Assembly (NCBI GenBank): GCA_903909295.1
Contig: CAIVVG010000170.1
Location: forward strand, 1 to 14,104
Direction: 5' to 3'
Length of the DNA stretch: 14,104 nt
DNA from: an uncultured Chlamydiae bacterium
GTDB taxonomy: Bacteria > Chlamydiota > Chlamydiia > Chlamydiales > SM23-39
The position numbers were made by a program, and so were the translations under genes. Numbering within the stretch: position 1 is the stretch's first letter; every line of letters begins with the position of its first letter. Positions 6,916-14,104 of the stretch are shown piece after piece. The notes beneath the pieces were generated by a model. That model had not been told where the DNA came from. It was given only the letters and a program-made list of their open reading frames with translations, and did not search any database.

Positions 6916-6948
6916 AAAAGCCCGTGGACTGGCTCCGCGGGCTTTTTT
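6916..6948 (+). terminator. Strong intrinsic terminator after the small hydrophobic protein gene
   Basis: AAAAGCCCGTGGA (6916-6928) pairs with TCCGCGGGCTTTT over 13 positions, with one T-G wobble, around the loop CTGGC, and runs into six Ts (6943-6948). It begins 7 bases after the stop codon. The complementary strand also ends in TTTT, so it may work in both directions. It is the best terminator in the window. Confidence 0.92.
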
Positions 6949-6950
6949 GG

Positions 6951-6979
6951 TTGAAGACAATTCTAAGAAAGAAGATATT
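6951..6979 (+). promoter_or_regulatory. Candidate promoter of the FliO-like gene
   Basis: TTGAAG (6951-6956) and GATATT (6974-6979) are each 4 of 6 to consensus, with an ideal 17-base spacer, directly behind the upstream terminator. Only 7 bases separate the -10 from the ATG at 6987, so a transcript would be leaderless or nearly so. Confidence 0.4.
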
Positions 6980-6986
6980 TGGGGCC

Positions 6987-7313
6987 ATGATTGACGACAA
7001 AGATGCGACTGTCCCGCTAGATGCCATGCCCTCGCTCCCTCCGGGAGAGTTTGGGGCTGCGTTGGGAAAAACTTTGCTCGTCCTCTTCGCTCTCGTCGCT
7101 CTGCTCGGTGTCACATTTTGGTTCTTGCGCAAACTCATCCAACAGAGGATCGAAAAGGGCGCAGCCAACCTCACCATCCAAATCATCGAAAAGCGAATGC
7201 TCAGTCCCAAGACGATGCTCTACCTCGTCGAGGTAGAGGGGAAGAAAATCCTCCTTGCAGAATCCCAGGTCGAAGTGCGCCGTCTCGAGACGCTTGATTC
7301 AAACAAATTCTGA
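6987..7313 (+). CDS. Small single-pass membrane protein, FliO-like
   Basis: A 108-residue protein with a short acidic N-terminus, one membrane helix at about 29-48 (TLLVLFALVALLGVTFWFL) and a basic cytosolic domain. The domain line LSPKTMLYLVEVEGKKILLAESQVEVRRLE (in pieces, about 72-101) resembles FliO, where a helix is followed by a small beta domain with a pattern like lgp-k-lylVeV-gk-lLlg-s. FliO assists assembly of the flagellar export gate protein FliP; in a chlamydia a related protein might serve the type III secretion apparatus, but this is inference. The ATG at 6987 is preferred over an in-frame ATG at 6924, which lies inside the terminator hairpin of the previous gene. The gene is convergent with hemL across 52 bases without a good terminator. 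Confidence 0.6.
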   Translation: MIDDKDATVPLDAMPSLPPGEFGAALGKTLLVLFALVALLGVTFWFLRKLIQQRIEKGAANLTIQIIEKRMLSPKTMLYLVEVEGKKILLAESQVEVRRLETLDSNKF

Positions 7314-7365
7314 GAGGGAGTTCTGTAAAAAATATTTCATCGAGTTTTAGGCTCAAAAGAACCGA

Positions 7366-8607
7366 TCAGGAAAGTTGCAGGGTTTGTGCATTTGTACAAT
7401 TCCCGCAAAATTCGAGTACGCAGTTCGCTGTATAGTCGAGTTGTTCTTCTGTGTGGGCGGCAGAGACGAACCACGCTTCTTGGCACGAGGGTGGGATGTA
7501 AATCCCTCGCTCAAAGAGGTACCGGAAGAACTCGGCGAAGCGCGGTTCGTCCATCGGGAGGGAGAACATCGAACCGGCACGACGCACAGGCTCTTCTAAC
7601 CGACTGACCAAGCGGTCTGTCTTCTTAGCCAACTCCTCATAAAATCCGGGTCTTTGTAGGTGCTTGAGTGTCTCAAAGCCGGCGCGCATGGCGACGGGAT
7701 TGCCAGAGAGGGTGCCTGCTTGGTAGACTTGGCCGAGGGGGGCGAGGCAGTCGAGGATTTTGGCTTTGCCGCCGAGGGCTGCAGCGGGAAAACCTCCGCC
7801 GATGATTTTCCCAAAGCAGGTGATGTCGGGGTCGACGTCGTAGAGCCCTTGTGCTCCTGTGAGGCCAACTCGAAATCCTGTGACTACCTCGTCGAAAATC
7901 AAGAGCGCCCCTATTTTTTGGGTCTCTTCGCGGAGGAGTTTTAAAAAAGAGGGTTTTGGAAGGACGACGCCCATATTGGCTGTGATGGGTTCCAAAATAA
8001 CTGCTGCGAGGGTCTCTTTGTGCTCTTTGATCACTTGCAAAAAGGCGTCGGGGTCATTGAAGGGGATGCAAAGGGTGTCGGCAATGGTGGCGGCGCTGAC
8101 TCCTTTGGAGGTGGCAATGGAGTTCATCGCGGCAACGGCGGAGCCGGCGCGGACGAGGAGGGAGTCGCTGTGTCCGTGGTAGTGGCCGGTAAACTTGATG
8201 ATCTTGGGGCGCTCGGTAAAGCCGCGGGCAAGTCGCAGTGCAGTCATCGTCGCTTCGGTTCCTGAGGAGACAAAGCGAATTTTTTCTACCGAAGGAACGA
8301 GGCGGACGATGGTGGAGGCCATCTCTTCTTCAACTTGTGTCGCGATGCCAAAAGAGGAGCCTTGGGAAATTTGTGCGCAAGTGGCGCGGACGATATCGGG
8401 GTGTGCGTGGCCTAAGATGAGCGAGCCCCACGCTTGGCAATAATCGATGTATTCATTGCCGTCGACGTCGCGGATGACGGCGCCAAAGCCCGACTGGGCG
8501 ATCATAGGGGTCATGCCGAGCCCTTTGAAGGAGCGTGCAGGAGAGTTCACTCCGCCGGGAATGACTTTAAGGGCGCGCTGAAAAATCGCTTCTGACTGTT
8601 TTCTCAC
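7366..8607 (-). CDS. hemL: Glutamate-1-semialdehyde 2,1-aminomutase
   Basis: A 413-residue PLP enzyme that converts glutamate-1-semialdehyde to 5-aminolevulinate, the committed precursor of heme and other tetrapyrroles in the C5 pathway. The family start RALKVIPGGVNSPARSFKG (11-29) is present, as are YIDYCQAWG (53-61), the cofactor phosphate loop SSGTEAT (114-120), FDEVVTGFRVG (238-248) with D239 expected to contact the pyridine nitrogen, and the Schiff-base lysine K267 in CFGKIIGGGFPAAALGG. GTG 8607 is chosen because the protein then begins like other HemL proteins; a TTG 36 bases further upstream lies in the promoter. The C-terminal domain is about 15 residues shorter than in E. coli around residues 345-358. 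It diverges from tamA across 47 bases. Confidence 0.95.
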   Translation of the reverse strand: MRKQSEAIFQRALKVIPGGVNSPARSFKGLGMTPMIAQSGFGAVIRDVDGNEYIDYCQAWGSLILGHAHPDIVRATCAQISQGSSFGIATQVEEEMASTIVRLVPSVEKIRFVSSGTEATMTALRLARGFTERPKIIKFTGHYHGHSDSLLVRAGSAVAAMNSIATSKGVSAATIADTLCIPFNDPDAFLQVIKEHKETLAAVILEPITANMGVVLPKPSFLKLLREETQKIGALLIFDEVVTGFRVGLTGAQGLYDVDPDITCFGKIIGGGFPAAALGGKAKILDCLAPLGQVYQAGTLSGNPVAMRAGFETLKHLQRPGFYEELAKKTDRLVSRLEEPVRRAGSMFSLPMDEPRFAEFFRYLFERGIYIPPSCQEAWFVSAAHTEEQLDYTANCVLEFCGNCTNAQTLQLS

Positions 8608-8614
8608 GCAAAAT

Positions 8615-8643
8615 AGTGTACAAGAAGAGGTCCGCTTGTGCAA
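8615..8643 (-). promoter_or_regulatory. Candidate hemL promoter with overlapping dyad
   Basis: On the minus strand TTGCAC (8638-8643) and TACACT (8615-8620) are spaced by 17 bases, and the -10 ends 7 bases before the GTG. The inverted repeat TGTACAAG/CTTGTGCA (8617-8624 and 8635-8642, one mismatch, 10-base gap) covers both hexamers and looks like an operator. Confidence 0.35.
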
Positions 8644-8654
8644 ACTAAAAATTT

Positions 8655-10418
8655 ATGAAGCGTCTTCTTTTTTGGCTGCTCTCCCCCGCTCTCTTGTCTG
8701 CTCTTGTTTACGATGTCAATTTTGTGGGCTTAACCGATCAAGAGGCGCTGAAATCGATGTTCGACGTCTCAGACTTAGTCGTGTTGCAAGAGCGCCCTCC
8801 CGCTTCAGTCAATGCGCTGCGCTACCGGGCGGCGGGGGATATTCCGGCTTTGATCCGGGTGCTGCACGCTTACGGTTATTACGATGCGAGCATCACCGCT
8901 CAGGTAACGGCTGAGTACGACAAGGCGCAGGTGTATCTCTACATCGATGCGGGGCCGCGCTACCGCCTCTCTTCTTACAAAGTGTATGAGGGGGATTGCA
9001 CCGTCTTGGCCACCCTCCCCGGCTGTATGCCATTTTCCCCTGAGAACCTCGGTCTGACACTGGGTAAGCCGATTCTCTCGTCTCAGATTGTTCAGGCGGA
9101 GTTGGACTTGCTCAATCGGTTGGCTCGGTGCGGCTACCCGCTCGCTAAGGTGCACAAGCGGCGGGTCGAGGTCGATATGGCGAGCAAGGAGATCGATGCG
9201 GCTTCATGCATTGATCAGGGGCCTTTATCGAAGTATGGCCCGACTGTGATTTTTGGTTTAAAAGAGGTCGAGCCGCGCTACATCGAGAGGAGAATTGTCT
9301 GGAAAGAGGGGCAAAGCTACAACACAGAAACCCTCGAAGAGACGCAAAAAAGGCTGCTGAATACTGATTTGTTTAGTTCGGTGTTGATCTCCCACGCAGA
9401 GGAGCTCGATAGCGAGGGGAAATTGCCGATGCAGATTCGGCTGACGGAGGCGAAACACCGGCAGTTTACGATCGGGGGATTTTATGCGACAGTCGATGGC
9501 CCGGGCGCGATTTTTAGCTGGACGAACCGGAACTTGCGGGGCATGGGAGAGGTGTTCACTTTAGAGGGGGATGTCTCGAAGCGGTTCATGTCGGGGACGA
9601 TGACCTATAAAAAGCCCGATTTCCTCACGGCGAACCAGTCTTACCGAGCGGTGGGAGAGATGGCGGTCGAAGATATACGGGCTTATACTGCGTTCACCTA
9701 CCGAGGGGCAAACTACATCGATCGCTATTTCCCCGAATCGAAAAATTTTTTTTCTGTCGGCTTTAAGGTGGACCATACGACAGTGACCGAGAGCGCGACA
9801 AATGGGAGCTATCTGCTCGCAGGGCTCCCCTTGATGCTGAAAACAGATCAGTCGGACGACTTGCTCGATCCGAGCAAGGGGTATACTTTAGTCTACCAAT
9901 GCATCCCCTACCAATCGTGCTACCACGCGCACCAACACTTCTTCCACAATCAGATCACGGGCACCACGTACATTCCGCTGGCACCTAAGAAAATCCTCAC
10001 CTTAGCGCTGCGCCTTCAAGTCGGTTCCATCGCAGGAGCTAAGAGAATGTATGTTCCGCTGCCGAAACTTTTTCTCGGCGGCTCTGAAGATGACTTAAGG
10101 GGCTATCGTTATCACACCGTGAGCCCTCTCAATGACAACAACCAGCCTCTCGGCGGCAGGTCGGCGATTTACACCTCTGTAGAAACCCGTTTTAAGTTCA
10201 ATAAGTGGGTGGGGCTGGTCCCGTTTGCCGATTTCGGGACCGTCACTTCGGGAGAGATGCCGACGGTCAATGCACAATGGTTTAAATCGATCGGTATTGG
10301 GCTCCGCATTTTTACCTTTTTTGGCCCCTTGCGCTTCGATGTGGGATTCCCGCTCGATCGGCGTGCAGGGATCGACCCCAGTTTCCGAATTTACGCAGGA
10401 ATAGGACAGGCATTTTAA
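8655..10418 (+). CDS. tamA: Outer-membrane translocation and assembly module protein TamA (Omp85 family)
   Basis: A 587-residue outer-membrane protein of the Omp85 superfamily, close in length to E. coli TamA (577). With TamB it helps insert autotransporters and other outer-membrane proteins and takes part in phospholipid traffic. A short signal peptide (1-16, basic MKR then a hydrophobic core) leads into about 240 residues of POTRA-like repeats, including ALIRVLHAYGYYDASITAQV and ETLEETQKRLLNTDLFSSVL. The C-terminal beta barrel starts near the FTIGGFYATVDGPGA segment. It contains the lid-loop signature LRGYRY (481-486), the closing strand GPLRFDVGFPLD and the terminal phenylalanine used for barrel assembly. 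No Shine-Dalgarno sequence precedes the ATG. A separate BamA gene is expected elsewhere in the genome. TamB follows after one base, which settles the TamA rather than BamA identity. Confidence 0.88.
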   Translation: MKRLLFWLLSPALLSALVYDVNFVGLTDQEALKSMFDVSDLVVLQERPPASVNALRYRAAGDIPALIRVLHAYGYYDASITAQVTAEYDKAQVYLYIDAGPRYRLSSYKVYEGDCTVLATLPGCMPFSPENLGLTLGKPILSSQIVQAELDLLNRLARCGYPLAKVHKRRVEVDMASKEIDAASCIDQGPLSKYGPTVIFGLKEVEPRYIERRIVWKEGQSYNTETLEETQKRLLNTDLFSSVLISHAEELDSEGKLPMQIRLTEAKHRQFTIGGFYATVDGPGAIFSWTNRNLRGMGEVFTLEGDVSKRFMSGTMTYKKPDFLTANQSYRAVGEMAVEDIRAYTAFTYRGANYIDRYFPESKNFFSVGFKVDHTTVTESATNGSYLLAGLPLMLKTDQSDDLLDPSKGYTLVYQCIPYQSCYHAHQHFFHNQITGTTYIPLAPKKILTLALRLQVGSIAGAKRMYVPLPKLFLGGSEDDLRGYRYHTVSPLNDNNQPLGGRSAIYTSVETRFKFNKWVGLVPFADFGTVTSGEMPTVNAQWFKSIGIGLRIFTFFGPLRFDVGFPLDRRAGIDPSFRIYAGIGQAF

Positions 10419-10419
10419 C

Positions 10420-12882
10420 ATGAAAAAAACACTCGCAATTCTCTTTTTTCTCTTCATCCTGATGGTGGGGGTTGTCTCCAGTCCATGGAGCCGGGAAAAA
10501 TTGCGCCAAATCCTCGTCGCCAAACTCCAAACTGCTGGCGTTCACGTCGAACTGAAAAAATTTCAAGGGACATTCCCCTATTCGTTCCATATCGAGGGGC
10601 TCCATGTAGAGACCGATTCTTTTGCACTCGATGCGGAGAGCGTCGACTGCGAAATTTCGCTCCTCCGGTTGCTCCGCAGTCAGTTGGGCTTTAGCTCCGT
10701 CAAAGGCGATGGGATTACCTGGGTCAGTAAAGGACCGGGTAAACTAACGCCGCCCCCTTTTCCGATCTATGTAAAACAGTTTCTCCTCACCAGGGTCCAG
10801 TCTCCTGAACTGAGTCTGGAGGGATCGGTCAAACTCGGCAGGCATAAGAGCTCGGCCAACGTGTTTGTTCACTACGGCACGCTGCCGAAAACGGAGGTCT
10901 TACTGCACTCTCCTAACTGGCAAGAGGTGGTGTTTGCTGTGCCCCGCTGGGAGACCCAAGGTAAGATCGATCGAGAGGGAGATTGGGAAGTGGCGGGCGC
11001 CGACTGGAAGGCGTCAGGGCGGGGTTTAGAGGGTTCTGTTCAGGGGCTTGTTTTCGGTCAGTTTTCTATCTTAAAAAATGAAAGGAGCGTGGATATCTCC
11101 GTTCGACAGCTTTACTATGAGACGTTCTTTCTCGAAGCGGCCTCGCTGCACGTGGAACCGGGCCTTTTTGCGTTGACAACGCCTGATATGGCGGCTCATG
11201 GAACGTGGGATTTGGGACAGATCACAGTCCAAGAATGGAGCGGTAAGGTCGCGGAGCTGCCGTTTCAGCTTCAGGCGCCTGTTACCGTGCGTTTGAGACC
11301 TCTGACGGTGGAGCCTTTTACGGTCCAGGTCGCAGACGGCACCCTCACGGCTAAAAAAACAGAGACTGAAACCGTCTTACAGAGCTCCCACCTCCCCTTG
11401 CAGCTCCTCTCTCCCAACCTTTCCGGCTGGGCCGACATCGACGCAATGTACAAGAACCACCAGGGAACCTTTCAGCTCCAAGTCCACGAGACAAACCTCG
11501 GCGCTACAGGAGAGTTCGAGGGGCATTTTGACCCGTATAACCTGGACCTAAAAGGGCACGCCGCACTCGGAAACCAACCTCTCCTCTCAGTCGACTTCTC
11601 CTGCAAAAATAAAACCCTCTCGGGGGAAATCGCTTTCCAAGGGCGCATCGAAGATCTGCTCGACTTTGCTGACTTTGGCTCTCAAAGACTGGAAGGAGAT
11701 GCTCAGTGCCACTTTACTTTGGGGGGAACGCTCTCAAAGCCCACCGTCAGCGGCAGCGCCCGTTTGGACGATGGCTCTTACCAAAATTACTACACCGGCA
11801 CCGAACTCAAATCGATCCAAGCCGAACTGATCGCTGAGAAAAACAAACTGGTCCTCACCTCATTTAGAGCCGATCATGTCACCGCGAATGGAGAGATGAA
11901 ATTAGGGGGCAAATATCCCTTTGAGCTCCATACGACGTTTGTCGATTTCCCCTGTATCGCCATCGACCTCGTCACAGCCCACGCAAAAGGGACCCTCCAC
12001 ATTCGGGGGGATAAAGAGGGAGCCGTGGCTGAAGGGGATATCGAAATGTTGGAAACGGAGCTCTCCATCCCCGACCACATCCCCCGTCCGCTCCCCGAAC
12101 TGCAGGTCGTCTACAAGAATCCAACGAAGCCCGTATCTGTGTTAGAGGGGCCCGTTAAAAACCACTACCCGCTGCGGTTGGATGTACACGTCAATGCCCC
12201 CAGCAATATCTGGATTAACGGGAGGGGGCTCCACTCCGAGTGGAAAGGGCAATTTGATATCGGAGGGACCCAGACCTCCCCTCAAGCCAAAGGGAATATT
12301 GAGCTGATCCAAGGGGAATTTAGTTTCTCCGCCCGGACATTCAAGCTGAGCGAAGGGACCCTCTCTTTGAGCGGCCAAGAACACGAGATGCCCTATCTCA
12401 ATATTGTAGCGAACGCAGAGCTCCAAGGGGTCTCCATCGCCGCTCGGATTTCTGGCCCCCTCAATAATCCTCAGCTGACCCTCCAATCCGATCCCCCTCT
12501 CCCCATCAGCTCCATTATGTCCTATCTCCTCTTTGGACAAGATCTCTCCGAGATCAGCGGTTTCCAAGCCCTCCAGCTGGCCACTTCCGTCGCCTCTCTT
12601 TTAGGGCAAGGGCCCGATGTGATGGAAAGCACCCGCCGCTCTTTGGGAATTGACAGGCTCCGAGTGATCACCTCTTCTGATGGAGACCAAGAACATGTCG
12701 CGATCGAAGTGGGTAAGTATGTCGCCAATGGGGTCCTCGTCTCCTTTAGCCAAGGAGCTGAAGACAATAGTTCCAATATCAGTGTCGAGGTGGAGATCGC
12801 AGGGGGTTTTGTCTTCCAGGTGGAAACTCTCCAAGAGCAGGAGCAAGGGCGGTTCACTTTGAAGTGGAAGTTAAATTACTGA
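10420..12882 (+). CDS. tamB: Translocation and assembly module protein TamB (DUF490, AsmA-like)
   Basis: An 820-residue inner-membrane-anchored periplasmic protein, partner of TamA. An uncleaved N-terminal anchor (about 4-20, LAILFFLFILMVGVVSS) is followed by a long run of beta strands expected to form the hydrophobic groove of AsmA/VPS13-like bridge proteins. Repeated beta-taco phrases such as GDAQCHFTLGGTLSKPTVSG are clear. The conserved C-terminal domain contains ISGPLNNPQLTLQSDPPLP, then ISSIMSYLLFGQDLSEIS and GIDRLRV, all typical of TamB. The protein is shorter than E. coli TamB (1259 residues), a reduction seen in many non-enterobacterial relatives, and ends with a strand closing KWKLNY. 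The ATG comes one base after the tamA stop, so the two are surely one translational unit. Confidence 0.93.
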   Translation: MKKTLAILFFLFILMVGVVSSPWSREKLRQILVAKLQTAGVHVELKKFQGTFPYSFHIEGLHVETDSFALDAESVDCEISLLRLLRSQLGFSSVKGDGITWVSKGPGKLTPPPFPIYVKQFLLTRVQSPELSLEGSVKLGRHKSSANVFVHYGTLPKTEVLLHSPNWQEVVFAVPRWETQGKIDREGDWEVAGADWKASGRGLEGSVQGLVFGQFSILKNERSVDISVRQLYYETFFLEAASLHVEPGLFALTTPDMAAHGTWDLGQITVQEWSGKVAELPFQLQAPVTVRLRPLTVEPFTVQVADGTLTAKKTETETVLQSSHLPLQLLSPNLSGWADIDAMYKNHQGTFQLQVHETNLGATGEFEGHFDPYNLDLKGHAALGNQPLLSVDFSCKNKTLSGEIAFQGRIEDLLDFADFGSQRLEGDAQCHFTLGGTLSKPTVSGSARLDDGSYQNYYTGTELKSIQAELIAEKNKLVLTSFRADHVTANGEMKLGGKYPFELHTTFVDFPCIAIDLVTAHAKGTLHIRGDKEGAVAEGDIEMLETELSIPDHIPRPLPELQVVYKNPTKPVSVLEGPVKNHYPLRLDVHVNAPSNIWINGRGLHSEWKGQFDIGGTQTSPQAKGNIELIQGEFSFSARTFKLSEGTLSLSGQEHEMPYLNIVANAELQGVSIAARISGPLNNPQLTLQSDPPLPISSIMSYLLFGQDLSEISGFQALQLATSVASLLGQGPDVMESTRRSLGIDRLRVITSSDGDQEHVAIEVGKYVANGVLVSFSQGAEDNSSNISVEVEIAGGFVFQVETLQEQEQGRFTLKWKLNY

Positions 12883-12903
12883 TCGCTTAAAATCTCTCTC
12901 CAT

Positions 12904-14104
12904 ATGATGTCAGTAGATCAAGTTTTACACGAAACCGACCAGGTGGTCCGATTGGGTCGTCTTTATAACGCCCAAGACGACGTACCGACCCGAAAAAGGG
13001 AGCTCCCCAAACTCGCTGCTGCTTGGAAAAATGCCCTTCAAAACTTAGAGCACTTTCAAATTTCTTCTCTAGGCCCCCGCTTTGCGCCCGTGTATGAGCC
13101 CTGCTTGAAAGGCGCTTATCAGGCGAAGCCGGCGCTTAAAGAAGCTCAACCCACAGAGTTGGGCGATGCAAGCGGACCTAAAAGCAATGACTGCTCGACG
13201 CCGGCAGCACCGATTTTTGAATCACGAGCGGCATACCTCGACCGACTTGAATACTTGATCTCCCGCTTCCAACAGGACCCCCTTTGTGTTTTAACAGCCC
13301 CTGTAAAACAGGCGAGCGAAGGACTCATCAGCCCTCCCTTCTTGGTCGACTATACTCGCCCCGATGTACGAGGCGTATTGCACCGGCACTGTCACGTTGA
13401 GAAATGGACCACCCCCGAAGAAGTGGCTGCCAACCGTCTCTATGCAACATCAACTCTCGATTTTGCCGTTCCCAAAACAACGGCCTATTTTCGGGAGGGG
13501 AAATTTGAAGATGGGGAAGGGGTAGTCACCCTCCTCGACCCAGAAACCAACCAGCACCTATCGAAGAACTTTTCTGAAGTCGTCAATCTCTGCAAAAAAG
13601 GCGATGTAGATGTGAGGGACAAACCCGTTGTGATGCTCAGTGAACTAGTGGATGGGCCAGACCTCCTCCACTTTGTGCACGGGGAAACCTATGCCGGTTG
13701 CACTCCGGAGCAAAAACAAACCCTCTTCTCCAAATTAGGTCAGATCGCGATGCTCGATCTCGTATTGGGGAATACAGACCGCCTCGCTAAGCCGTTCCAA
13801 GAAGAGGAAGAGGGCCCCTACACCCTCACAGATTTAGAGGCCAATTTGGGCAATATCTTGGTAGGTAAAAGATCTCTACAACTCTATGTAATTGACAATG
13901 AACTCGACCCTCGACTGGACTTCGATGCTTACCGCTCTTTTCTCGCTGCCGTTTTGTTCGACGATGAACTCATTGATAAGGTCATTGCAAATCGGGTGAT
14001 CTCCTCATTCAATGCAGCGCTTACAACCTCCGAGTTCCAGACCCCTCAAAAAGCTCTGATCCAAGCAGACTTAAAAAACCACAAAGAGTCTTTGAGACAA
14101 GGAG
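12904..14104 (+). CDS. Partial gene: kinase-like protein (actin-fragmin kinase / PI4K-II / HipA superfamily)
   Basis: Open from ATG 12904 to the window edge (400 codons, no stop), so the C-terminus is missing. Residues 1-150 are not recognised. From about 160 the kinase pattern appears. K167 in HVEKW is a candidate nucleotide-binding lysine. EEVAANRLYA (172-181) followed by FAVPKTTAYF matches the helix of this superfamily, where E pairs with K. MLSELVDGPDLL looks like the hinge. LGNTDR (288-293) gives the catalytic Asp292 and NLGNILV (314-320) the second loop. YVIDNELD (328-335) gives the metal-binding Asp331. The order NTDR, GN-N, IDN is that of type II PI4-kinases and actin-fragmin kinase. 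Substrate, protein or lipid, cannot be told. It lies 21 bases after tamB, without a Shine-Dalgarno sequence; TAAAAT (12888-12893) precedes it by 10 bases. Confidence 0.7.
   Translation, partial: MMSVDQVLHETDQVVRLGRLYNAQDDVPTRKRELPKLAAAWKNALQNLEHFQISSLGPRFAPVYEPCLKGAYQAKPALKEAQPTELGDASGPKSNDCSTPAAPIFESRAAYLDRLEYLISRFQQDPLCVLTAPVKQASEGLISPPFLVDYTRPDVRGVLHRHCHVEKWTTPEEVAANRLYATSTLDFAVPKTTAYFREGKFEDGEGVVTLLDPETNQHLSKNFSEVVNLCKKGDVDVRDKPVVMLSELVDGPDLLHFVHGETYAGCTPEQKQTLFSKLGQIAMLDLVLGNTDRLAKPFQEEEEGPYTLTDLEANLGNILVGKRSLQLYVIDNELDPRLDFDAYRSFLAAVLFDDELIDKVIANRVISSFNAALTTSEFQTPQKALIQADLKNHKESLRQG

Noticed and set aside
6924..6986. Upstream in-frame ATG for the FliO-like protein
   Set aside because: It begins inside the terminator hairpin of the preceding gene, so the added 21 residues are unlikely to be translated.
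7314..7365. Possible terminator between the FliO-like gene and hemL
   Set aside because: Only a 5-bp stem with a wobble pair (GGTTC/GAGCC on the minus strand) can be drawn, and the T run is about 13 bases away.
8605..8643. Upstream TTG start that would add 12 residues to HemL
   Set aside because: The extra residues do not resemble HemL and cover the proposed promoter; GTG 8607 aligns with the family start.
1..14104. tRNA, rRNA, CRISPR arrays, insertion sequences, riboswitches and phage genes
   Set aside because: None was seen on reading both strands: no cloverleaf with a TTCAAATC-like arm, no direct-repeat series, and no transposase or integrase.

Overview
The window reads as a chromosomal piece of an environmental (Chlamydia-like) member of the Chlamydiota. 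The main clues are an enoyl-ACP reductase of the chloroplast/chlamydial type, a holA gene followed by a tetrapyrrole-methylase-family gene (as I recall the CT047-CT048 pair of Chlamydia trachomatis), an orphan ParA, hemL, and two proteins that look like host-interaction factors. By eye the base composition is richer in G+C than in the well-known chlamydial families, so no genus can be named. No tRNA, rRNA, CRISPR array, insertion sequence or phage gene was seen, and coding density is high, with no gene-free stretch over about 150 bases.

Layout, left to right. (1) 105-1283 (+): Bcr/CflA-type drug-efflux transporter with its own promoter candidate and terminator. (2) 1354-3481 (-): a three-gene operon transcribed leftwards, holA (clamp-loader delta subunit), an RsmI-like methyltransferase overlapping the holA end, then a SlyD-like FKBP prolyl isomerase. 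(3) 3601-4362 (-): parA without parB, diverging from (4) 4499-5446 (+): fabI. The end of fabI overlaps by 193 bases the end of (5) 5254-6444 (-), an unrecognised protein with a helical half and a beta-rich half. (6) 6586-6909 (+): a 107-residue protein with a bilobed hydrophobic segment, flanked by a clear promoter and a very good terminator; inclusion-membrane-like. (7) 6987-7313 (+): small single-span protein resembling FliO. (8) 7366-8607 (-): hemL, glutamate-1-semialdehyde aminomutase, diverging across 47 bases from (9) 8655-12882 (+): tamA-tamB, the outer-membrane Omp85 protein and its inner-membrane partner. (10) 12904 to the right edge (+): a partial gene whose C-terminal part carries the catalytic motifs of the actin-fragmin-kinase / type II phosphatidylinositol-4-kinase / HipA-like kinase superfamily.

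Most genes serve ordinary cell functions (replication, rRNA modification, folding, type II fatty acid synthesis, tetrapyrrole synthesis, envelope assembly). The most interesting parts are the kinase-like gene directly behind tamAB, the small inclusion-protein-like gene, the unrecognised protein convergent with fabI, and a repeated arrangement in which a -10-like hexamer sits only 7-10 bases before the start codon with no Shine-Dalgarno sequence, suggesting leaderless messages. All assignments come from reading the sequence and remembered family motifs; no database search was run.
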